A stretch of DNA of 64,000 nt, from assembly GCA_004026145.2 (NCBI GenBank), contig SWLE01000577.1:17144-81143 (forward strand). The letters run 5' to 3'. Shown here piece after piece: positions 39,301 through 51,100 of this stretch; position 1 is the stretch's first letter, and each line of letters opens with the position of its first letter. This DNA comes from Takifugu bimaculatus. Lineage: Eukaryota; Chordata; Actinopteri; Tetraodontiformes; Tetraodontidae. The translations under genes and the position numbers were made by a program. The notes beneath the pieces are model-generated. The model searched no databases. It was not told the origin of the DNA and was given only the letters and a program-made list of their open reading frames with translations.

Positions 39301-42107
39301 TTCAGAGAGGTTCACCAGCAATGTAGCGTCGGGCGTTTATTGAAGAAAATCCAAAAAGAGCTCTGCATCATGTGACGCATCATTGATTCTTTTCGTGATT
39401 CTGAAGGCAGATTGAGCTCAACTCCTCCCTACAACCTGAAACACTCGAGGGCTTTGACCTCACATGAATCGTCACATTATTGTTAATGAATTTTTTCAGT
39501 TATCCGGGTGGAAGAGAATTCTTGGCTCATAAAAACTCAAGTAGACTCCCGTTAGTTTTTTGGAAACATTTCAACTTTATCCAAGAGGTTAACCCTAACC
39601 CTAACCCTAACTGGTGGGAATCTCTTACTTTGCTGGTTTACTGAATATTGTCTTGAGTGGTTGTTGGTGATAATTAGCATTATTAGAGGTGTGGATCCTT
39701 CTGAGTGGAGCACCACTCATTTCATTCATTCCATCTGGTTAACGAACTTGGGATGAGTCCTAAGTTGCAGCCATGTTGTTGTGATGGTGGGCCTGATGTT
39801 TTTGATAGGATATTGACCCCCAAAATATGCGGGACTGTATGTGGGTGGAGAGGAGAGATGTGAGGAAGGTAAAGGGCCAGTTATTAATCAGAACAGGAAT
39901 GTTTTAAGAGAGGGGCCCTCTCAGCTTTTTGGGGATTGCTCAGAGTGTCCACAAATGTGCTTCAGAAACACTCCGGTGCCTCTCCACCTCTAACGCTGGC
40001 CATAGATCTAAACTCAAAAACTTTATGATGACGTGTCAAAAACTTTGATTGCAATGAGTGATCACCTACAACAACTAATAATTCTGAGTGATTGATACAT
40101 CATTACTTCTGGATTAGTAAAACGTGTTCTGTTCTGTAGTTGAAATCACAAGCCACCATCCCACCAACCTCTCAAGTAAATATGTGCACCTCAGTTTATT
40201 TAATAGCTCTCACAGAAATATATTTTCATCTTAATAAATTGGGATTTCTCCTGAAAGTTTTTTCAGTAATTATTTTCAAAGTAATTGATATTCTCCGCAA
40301 ACGCAGACTGATATATTTTGTTTAAATTTGATGCTTACATCAAATTCAGTGTCCCACAATATTGTGAAAAGGTCCAATGTTACCGACTCATGAGCTGTTT
40401 TTCCAATATTAAGAATACTTAGTGGTTAGGGTTAGTGGGGACACACGGACGTTAGGCTGCAAAAGCTGCTTCATGATTTCACTCACCATAACATGCCGAT
40501 CATCTCAACATATTAAACATATTAATACACATACCGGTATATATTTTTAAGCGTGTCTAGACTCTTATCTAGACTGTTAACTTATCGACTGAGACGTGTT
40601 TGCACCTGTCCCACATATGAAAGGTCAGTTGTGCCAGCCTTGTTCAGGAGAATCCGCTGTCCAATAATTCAATATTTACAGCAAAGGAAAAGTCTGAATG
40701 ATCAAATTAATGTCATGATGCAGCACTTCATTGTCTGGTGTCTGGAAGACGCCACAGTGCCAGAACAATCCCTGTTCCTATGGACAAAAATGTACATGAA
40801 TAGAGTTGGTTGTATGTGCACCCAGCAATAGTGAATTTCACCGACCCACCCAGTTTTCATTTCATTTTCATCTTTATTTACATATAACATCTCTTACAAT
40901 CAAAACTGTCTCTAGGCGCTTTACAGAAACCAAAGCCTCACCCCCAGCGGGCACCAGTGGCAGGACCAGGCTCATGTGGGGGACCCGCCTGCTGAGTTGT
41001 CACATCTATTGAAAATGACCATAGTAGAAATATTATGGAATATGGGAGAAATCTGTCTTGTGTTTTGACTCTCTGAGCACAAAGAGGGAGTTAAAAACTG
41101 CTCAGAAGTCATAAACAGTAATCCTCATCTTTTCAGGCCTCTGAAACTCAGTGTTTTACACCCTGGGAGTTATTGTGCAGTTTGGTTGATGATGTCACAG
41201 TTTCTCTGAAACTCTGAAGGCTGGTAGAAGCTCAGAGGTCAACTTTTGGGCTATCTCTAAGGTGAGCCCTGCAGCTGTAAAGGTCTTTTTCCTTTCTTCT
41301 AACTACAGTATCCCTTTTGGGGTCAGAGGGGGGTGCAGAGTGGGCGAAGATAGGGTCCCCCCCCAGGACGAGTCGCCAGTTCTACCCAGAAATATAAGCG
41401 TTTTGGGGTCCAGGTTAGGTACCCATCAGTGCTCTGAAGGTGTTCTGGCACCTTCACCTACTTCCAGAACACCGTCCATGTTTTGTCTGCACTGGGGCTC
41501 GACCAGAGAACCCTCCGCTTCTCCGCCCACTTCCCAACAGACTGACCCCAACAGGGTTAAAGGTATTTCCACTTCTCTTATTTTGTCTCTCTCTCTCTTT
41601 CTAGGTGTGCCCAGTAAACCTCATCTCTCAGGATTTGAGAACCCAGTTAAGGAGGGGGACTCAGTCACTCTGTTCTGCAGCAGCACTGGCAGCAAACCTC
41701 CGGCCCAGCTGCGTTGGTACCGGGAAGACCAGGAGCTGCCTGGTGAGCTGTGGAGGGAATCAACTGTATATTTGTGTTCACATATAGTTAAGTTATATAG
41801 TTATATAACATATAGTTTGAATAATAACACATCTTATTGATGTCTGCCTTTAACAGCACTCAAGAACAGCACATTGTCCAAAGTTACATCGTCAAAAGGT
41901 GCATAGTTAAAACAAAATGATCAGAAATCAAAACCATAACTTAGTTAAAAAATAACAGTTCAGCGAAGGAAAAGTAGGAAGTCAAATTGAATAGATTATT
42001 TTAAAAGGGAATGGGTGAGAGAATGACTGTTACAGAGGTCTTATTGAAGGGAGTTTCAGAGATGGGGGCAGAGACACAGAAGGCTCCGGACCCCCGGGTA
42101 GCCAGGT

Positions 42108-42164
<57 letters not shown>

Positions 42165-45100
42165 CCTGGACCTTTTTTCAACCTTCACCAACCACTTTCA
42201 TGCTTTTGCAGCCACTTTGATGGTTTCTTTTACGACAGCGTGTGTGTGCACTGGTGTGTGTGCACTGGTGTGTGTGCACTGGCCTATCTCCTCTGTGTTT
42301 ATGCTTTCATGCTGTCTTACTCCACAGACTCGCTTCACCAGCTCTGCTTCTCACTTTATTCTGAACACAGTTCTTTTGACACTGACAAAATTGTAAAATG
42401 AAGGAAATAAAAGGAAAGAGCATCAAATTAAAGACTAGTTATCAAAGACTATATCTCTTGTTAGTCACAAAATCTTACCTGTTTTATCATTTTCATCAAA
42501 AAGAATGCCTATTTAGATACTAATGTCATTACATTCTGAGTTTCAAGCTATCCTGAGTAACAGAGCAGGGGAGGAACATGAGATCTTCTGTTTCCTTCTT
42601 CTCTCCTGCCCTCCAGCACAAGGTTAGGGTTAGGGTTAGATCACAGCCAGGCCTCATGTTGAATTCTGGGAGTTGATGCAAGTTTTCAGTCTTCTGACAT
42701 GTTTCCTACTAAGAACGGAGACTGTGGCAGGATGTGAGGATGTCGTTATATGAAGGCTTTTAATACTATTTTGACCTATTTTGGGTTTTTTTCCCTGAGG
42801 TACGAAACAAAAATGATACTGAAAAAGAATGTATGCGGAAAAGAGGCACATTGCATTGTAATTAAATATTTTTTATCTCTTGACATGAATGATTGGTGTG
42901 CATCAATAACATGAGCCAGCAGGAAATGTGGAAAAGCATATTGTGCGACCCTAACCTTAACCCTAACCCTAACCCTAACCCTGACCCTGACCCTGACCCT
43001 AACCCTAACCTTAACCCTAACCTACCCTAACCCTACCCTAACCTTACCCTAACCCTAACCTAACCCTAACCTAACCCTAACCTTAACCTTAACCCTAACC
43101 CTAACCCTAACCCTAACCCTGACCCTGACCCTAACCCTAACCTTAACCCTAACCTAACCCTAACCTAACCCTACCCTAACCTTACCCTAACCTAACCCTA
43201 ACCTTAACCCTAACCCTAACCCTGACCCTGACCCTGACCCTAACCCTAACCTTAACCCTAACCTAACCCTAACCTAACCCTACCCTAACCTTACCCTAAC
43301 CCTAACCCTAACCCTAACCTAACCCTAACCTTAACCTTAACCTTAACCCTGACCCTGACCCTGACCCTGACCCTAACCCTAACCCTAACCTTAACCCTAA
43401 CCTTAACCCTAACCCTAACCCTGACCCTAACCCTAACCTTAACCCTAACCTAACCCTAACCTAACCCTACCCTAACCTTACCCTAACCCTAACCTAACCC
43501 TAACCCTAACCTTAACCTTAACCTTAACCCTGACCCTGACCCTGACCCTGACCCTGACCCTAACCTTAACCCTAACCTTACCCTAACCTTACCCTAACCT
43601 TACCCTAACCCTAACCCTAACCTAACCTTACCCTAACCCAGCGCTTCTCAAATAGTGGGGCGCGCCCCCCTGGCCGTACTAGAATAAAGTGTAATTGCAC
43701 ATCCCGCGCGCACACACCACAGAGCAAGAGATAGGAAGTGCAGTGAACAAACCACCAAGAGACAGCATGAAAAAATACTTAACAGTGATGAAAAGAAAGG
43801 CGGAGAGAGACGGACATAATGAGACAAACGAAAGCTCAGACGAGGAAATATGACGAAGCCTTTATAGCGCTTGGCTTCACTGCGACTACGGTGGAACCCT
43901 GGTTAACCCTAACCCTGGTTAACCCTAACACTAACCCTAACCCTCACTTAAAGACATTACACCCCAGTCACGCTGATCAGCCGCTTGAGTTTTTTCGGCA
44001 AAAACGTGCCGAATATTGGCAGAAAATAATTGAGAAGCACTGCCCTAACCTAACCCTAACCCTAACCTTACCCTAACCCTAACCCTAACCTAACCTAACC
44101 TTACACTAACCTAACCCTAACCTTACCCTAACCCAGTGCTTCTCAATTATTTTCTGTTACGCCCCCCCTAGGAAGAAGAAAACATTTTGCGCCCCCCCCC
44201 CCCCCGCCGTGACTATAATTAGTATCATTTGTCTATGAAATTGTTATAAGTACACCTCTGCATAACATTGTATCCTTATTAATATTAAAGAAAACAAAAG
44301 AAAGAAATATAGCCCAAAGCGGGATGATTGTTGCCAATATTCGGCACGTTTTTGCCCAAAAAACTCAAGCGGCTGATCAGCGTGACTGGGGTGTAATGTC
44401 TTTAAGTTAGGGTTAGGGTTAACCAGGGTTAGGGTTAACCAGGGTTAGGGTTATCAGCGTGACTGGGGTGTAATGTCTTTAAGTGAGGGTTAGGGTTAAC
44501 CAGGGTTAGGGTTAACCAGGGTTAGGGTTAACCAGGGTTAGGGTTATCAGCGTGACTGGGGTGTAATGTCTTTAAGTTAGGGTTAGGGTTAACCAGGGTT
44601 AGGGTTATCAGCGTGCCTGGGGTGTAATGTCTTTAAGTGAGGGTTAGGGTTAACCAGGGTTAGGGTTAACCAGGGTTAGGGTTAACCAGGGTTAGGGTTA
44701 TCAGCGTGACTGGGGTGTAATGTCTTTAAGTGACGCCTTCATTTATTTGGCTTCATGCTGTCCTGCCAACATTTTTAGACACAGTAAACACACCGGTCTT
44801 TCCTCGTCTCCCACCGTAGTCGCAGTGAAGCCAAGCGCTATAAACGCTTCGTCATATTTCCTCATCTGAGCTTTCGGGAGACTTTCGTATGTCTCATTAT
44901 CTCCGTCTCTCTCCGCCTTTCTTTCCATCACTGTTAAGTATTTTTTCATGCTGTCTCTTGGTGGTTTGTTCACTGCACTTCCTATCTTTTGCTCTGTGGT
45001 GTGTGCGCGCGGGATGTGCAATTACACTTTATTCTAGTACGGCAAAAAAAAAAAAACATGTTCTCCGGGGTCACACGCGCCCCCCCGGCATCGCACCACG

Positions 45101-48100
45101 CCCCCCACTATTTGAGAAGCGCTGCCCTACCCTAACCTTAACCCTAACCTTAACCCTAACCTTAACCTAACCTAACCCTAACCTAACCTTACCCTAACCC
45201 TATTGTGCGGAAATGTTATATTATCATTTTGTGGCAATTTCTATCATGATGATAGCAAAGGAAAGCGCTCAGGTAAACCAGGTCACTGGGGTCAGGGTTA
45301 GGGTCAGGGTCAGGGTTAGGATCAGGGTCAGGGTTAGGGTTAGGGTACTTCTGCCGTGACAGGCTGAACAACATGAAACACAACTTCCAATTTCATCAAA
45401 GTCATTTTGCTTCTTAAAATTCTGTTTAATTTCCTGCCTCCCTGGTGCTCTCGTCTCTGATTAACACGCACCCTCCTTTGACTGTCTCCCAACTGTTGGA
45501 TTCTGCTCTTTGTCGCAGGTGGTCAAGAAAAGGTGGAGTCCGATCCAGATAATCCCACTTACAAAGTGAGCAGTGAGCTCACCCTGGAGGTGAGCCGCAG
45601 CGACAACAAGGCCTTCATCACCTGTGCCGTCGACCATGCTACTCTGACTTCAGGGAACAAGAAGAGCGTCCAGGCTCTGCGGGTGCTGTGTGAGTCCAGT
45701 GGGGAGGGAGTGGGTCCAGGGGAGGGAGTAGGTCCAGTGGGGAGGGAGTGGGTCCAGGAGAGGGAGTGGGAAAAACTGGAGAGGAAATACTGTGTGTGTT
45801 CCATTTATCTTTAAACGACTGCTGCCACTGCTGCTACTACGACTACTGCTAATACTACTATTGTTGCTACGACTACTGCTACTACTACTACTACTGCTAT
45901 TATTATTAATAATAATTAATATTATGGATTCTGCATTGGTGCTGCCACCTAGTGGCACTTGGGTTCCTAAGCAGGAAATGTGGTGGCGTAAGTGGTGATG
46001 TCACTGTGGGAGGCAGTGACACCTACAGGATATAGTTGGGGTAGATGGAGAGGAATGAGACCACTGTTAGTTGTGTCTATGCCCTCATTTGCTTTATATG
46101 ACTCTGATTCTTTATTTTCTGTTTCTTTTCTCTGTCAGATTCTCCAAATGTGCAGATTTTGCCCAGCAGTGATCTGCCAAGGGAGGGGGAGAGGTTTAAT
46201 CTTCAGTGTTTGGGCAACAGTAACCCTGAGTAAGGCTCGCACACTACAGAACACCATATAATATTCATAAGATGCTCCTAAGTCTCTTTACACAAAAATC
46301 TCGACACATATTTGCAGAGAAGAATCTTTTTGACATTAGTAAACCAACCTGGTCAGGGTTGAGTGAAAAATATGCACTTACAACTAACCTACCACATAGT
46401 CTTATTAATAAAACTGGAAAAAAAAACAACCTCAAAATTTATTGTATAATACTAAACATTTGATTTTGAAACATATGAGGATCAATAATCTATGAGTGGC
46501 AACATACAGAAAACGGCTGATTGTATATTAAACTGATACAGGGCCTCAGCTTTAAATCAAACCTGCACACTGATACACTGTTCTCAGTAATAGAAGGGGA
46601 AAGAGTGTATCTCATTACTTTTATTCTACGTATTGTTTTTGCTTTTATATTGTCTCTAATATTTTCTTTAATTGTATTCTTGAGTTGGTGTAATGGAGTA
46701 TTTTCCCATCGTGGGGTCAACAGAAATTCTTATCAAATGCAAGTCTAGGAGGAAATTATCCCCAAAAAACATGAAACAAGTTTTTTCAATATTCTGAACA
46801 AGAGTCAAGAGGGAAATGAGGGAGGGAATGAATTGCAGGAGTACTTCAACACTCTCCTCCATCCTACCAAAGCATGTTCCTTTGAGGAGACAGCTCAGAG
46901 CCACAGGACAGAGGGTTCAGAGGCACTAATCAGTTCCATCGTGGTAGTGCTGCAGGGCTGGATGTGGTCCAGCCTGAGTACCTTAAGGCTCTGGATGTTG
47001 TAGGGATTGTCTTGGATGGGATGCCTCTGCAACTGTGCCTGTGGACATCAGGGGCAGTGCCCATGGAATGGCTAGAATGGTGGTCCCTCTCTTCAAGAAA
47101 GGGGACCAGATGGTGTGTTCCCAAATCTCACATTCATTAGTAATGTGGTTTCCATCCTGGTCATGGAACAGGTTTGCACACTTGCCAGGGTGCTGAAAGG
47201 TTCATGGGTTTTACAGTGATGAATTCAAACCTGACATGCCCAGAACCCCAAATGCAAACACAGCAAAACAGATGAGTTTAAAAATCTCCTTTGCTGTGTA
47301 AAACTGCACAAATCAAAGATGGAAACAGATAATGGCCACTGCAGACTGGTACAGTGGCCTCGGAGCAGGGTTAGTATGGCAGACAGGAACGAGTAGCTCA
47401 GGGCTGTAAGCAGAGAGATAGCATGGACGAGTGAGCAACGAGGATTGCAACTCAAGAAACTACATTTGAGCAAGACTCTTACCATTGGAGGTTTCATGAG
47501 TGGATGAATAATCCAGTCTTTTAACACTGATAGGAGGTGATGTAGATCAGCCTGGAATAAACTAGAGGTCTCAGGCTGCAAACTACTGCAGTACATGCTG
47601 AAGGTCCTGGCTCAGTGAAGCCAACAGGACATCATCTGCACGATGATGAAGCAGAGATGAAATCATGTACCGCATTTTCACTACCTTAAGGCGCACTGTA
47701 TTAAAAGGTGCAGTCTCAGTTGCAGGTGCTATTTCTGTATTTAACACATACATAAGGCGCACCGGATTATAGGGCGCGGACGTGGTAGAACATACCAGTA
47801 CGCTAGCTTAAAACATGCATGCTAGCCTGTATTTAGCAATGTACTCACGTACATCATCTTCTGTATCCGAAATGAATCTGAAATGGCTTTTTCGAAAGCC
47901 GAAAAGCATTTACAGATTTTGGAACTCGGGGCACACATAAGGTGCCCCGTCCATTTGGGAGAAAATGTAAGACTTTTAAGTGCGCCTTATGGTCTCAAAA
48001 ATACAGTAGTTCCCCAACTGGACTCTGATCCCTGGTTACATCTAGAAATTCTGTCCTCAAAAATTCTGGACAGAACCAGTGACAAAGAGTAGCCCTGTTG

Positions 48101-51100
48101 GGGTCCAAGATGCAGTGGAAGCAGGACTGACTTACTGCCGGCAATGCAATCCTAGTGCCTGCTCTGTTCTTACAGAGCCAGAACAGCCCTTAGCAGAATG
48201 CCACAGCCCCATACTCATTGAACAGCCCCCAAAGGGTATAGAGCTCATCCAATCTTCCAAAACCAGGTTTCTCCTGAATCTGGGGATTTGACTATCGGCC
48301 GACTGCTCCTTTCAGGTTTCCTGTCATGGATCTTTCTGGAGGCGCTGGGAAGTGTGATCAGCCTGTAGTTGGAAAGCAGGGTTCTGATTTTTAAAAAGAG
48401 GTACTGCCACCCCGGTTTGCCACTCTAGAAGAACTGTCCCCACTTGCCATGTGATGCTGCAGAGGCATTACAACCAAGACAGCCCCACAACATCCAGAGG
48501 CTTGAGCTAGTCAGGGCAGATCTCATCCACCCCCGATACCAAGGAGATACTAACCGCCTCAGTGGCTTCGGCTTGGGTGATTCCACATCAGAGTCCTCAG
48601 CCTCCCTCAATAAAAGGCGTGTTGTGGGATTGAGGAGCTCCTTGAAGTATTCCTTACACCATCCACCACTGTCCCTATTTTAGGTCAAAATCTCCCCACC
48701 TGCTTCATAAACAATGTTGACAGAACACAGCTTCCCCCTCCTGAAGCGCCGGATGAAGACCTCCCTGACGGAGGGCTCGGACAGACAATCCCAAAAAACC
48801 TCACAATATATTTGGGTCTGCCCGTTCTGTCCACATTCCTCCCCCATCAACTGCTCAGCCCAATTGGAGTTGGACAGTCTAACTGTGTTTTCTAGATTTG
48901 GAAAAGTCTTATGACTGTATACAAAGAGGAACCCTATTGAGGGCACCCCAGGAAGATGGGGCAGATGATACCATACAAAAGGCTCCTAAATCTCCAAATA
49001 ATTTATTTGTTGTGAATGAACTCAGTTAAATAGTAATTCCTCAACTATCAATCTCAGCAAACCCACGTTTGGCACAGTAAAATCTCTAGATGCAAAAGTC
49101 TATGTGCACATGCAAGAGTGCCATAATAGTCCCATAATACACATTTTCTGTCTATGGTCATGTCCTGTCAGAAAAATAATCCGCTGCACAACTTTTACAC
49201 TGCCTTTCCCCAAAGCCTGTCTAAAAGAACAGAAAGGAATATGTGCTGTAGATTCCATTATCCTGCCCATCTACTCAATTAGTGTGGCTCAGGAGTGCTA
49301 ATAATTGTATCATAAAGCTCTGTGTGAAGATGCTGAACCTAATAAAACTGGATGAAACTGTTCTTTAAACAAATTTCCAGATAAAAACCTTGCAGAAGGC
49401 TGACACATTATGATGACCGACATCACATGTGTACAGGGTTACATTGTTGGTTTGACCACACTGTGCAGCACTTGACAATATTCCATTAAACTAGGTAAAG
49501 TAACTAAGATGTCATTGGAATTTTAGTGTTAGTAATACATTGTTGTCTGATATAGCTATCAAATATAAAATGATAAAAATCTAGATGCTTTGGAATTATC
49601 ACGTTTTTCAATGATGAAACTTTTAGTCTTCATGTCTTCTCAAACTATGTTAATTTATATCTAGTCTTGAATCTTCTTCTGGCAGTTCCACCCTCTTATA
49701 CTCATGAAATCCTTATTTCTCCTCGGTCTATGTTGCAATCATCTCCGTCTGCTTCGTCTCAAAAACAGCTAACGTGCTGTAACTCTGATGGACTCAGTCT
49801 GGATCCTCCAGCTCGGCCACCTGTCTTCTCCTCCGTGCCTCTGGCTCTAAACCAAAAAGCATCACTGCTCTAACACCATCTCGTGCAACTTTCTTGATCA
49901 ACTTGCACATCCTCTTTCATCACACAGTACACCTGATATGTTTCTCCACCCATTCCAACCTTCTTGTTAACCCTTCTTCACTTTTCCACAATCTTGATTG
50001 TTCTGGAATGTTGCCTTTAAGTATTTCAGTCATCCAGCTTCTTCATGTCTTCATGTCTCTTCTCCATAACCCCTTCATTCTACTTGAGTTCCAGTCATTA
50101 ATTTTGTGGATGCAATTTGTCTTACTTGTCCTCTCCAGGATAAGCCTCTATGTCTCTAATTTCTCTTTCACTTGCTCCCTCCTCTCCCTACAGAACACAT
50201 TATCAACATCAAGATCATCATCCATAGAGATTCCTGACTAATCTCACCAGTCAGCATGTTCATCACAACAGATCTCAACCCTGATGCAGTCCTACCTTCA
50301 CATTAACTACCATATTTTCGCTACCTTATGCCGCACCGTATTAAAAGGCGCAGTCTCAGTTACGGATGCTATTTCTGTACTTAACATATACATAAGGAGC
50401 GCCGGATTATAGGGTGCGGGCGTGGTAAAACATACCAGTACGCTAGCTTAAAACATGCATGCTAGTGTATATTTAGCAATGTACTCACGTTATTTTTTGA
50501 TCAATCCTCATCCACAAATCCATCAAAGTCCTCATCTTCTGTATCCAAAATGAACAAAATGAATCTGAAATGGCTTTTGCGAAAGCCGGCGAGCCGAAAA
50601 GCATTTACAGATTTTGGAACTCGGTGCCCATATAAGGCGCACTGCAAGAAATCAGTAGCATTGACTGGCCTCCCAAATATGCCTAAACAATATAAAACCC
50701 CTTGGCCATTATCTTTTGGTCCAATGAATGACCCAAAGGTTCCACCTCAGACTGTCCTGGAGCTCCATGAGGCCCAAATCCAGATCTAGGAGGGGATAAC
50801 CCAGGACACCTTCCTTTGTCTCATTAGGAGCATGCCCCAACATTGCATACAAGCACAAGGTAGATCATATCAACTACTGAGTATGATTTCGATTTCAGTG
50901 ACAGCGTGTGATTTCAACCCTCTGTCAGTTGATAATATTCATTTCCAATAAATAATGTGGCATACTTTTGTTTCTGACACATTTGTCAGTTGATCAGTAT
51001 AGGTATACAGATATAGATGGTTTTCTTTGTTTCTTTAATTTGAAGAAGACACTCTCCACCATCAACATCCAGAAATCAGCAGGACCAGATAACATCCCAG

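Noticed and set aside
41262..41604. Open frame running into cadm3 exon 4 from intron 3
   Set aside because: A consensus acceptor at 41603-41604 gives a phase-matched join with exon 3, and the upstream peptide has no Ig or other recognisable feature.
46490..46904. Overlapping short frames at the start of intron 6
   Set aside because: AT-rich chance frames on opposite strands, with no homology recognised.
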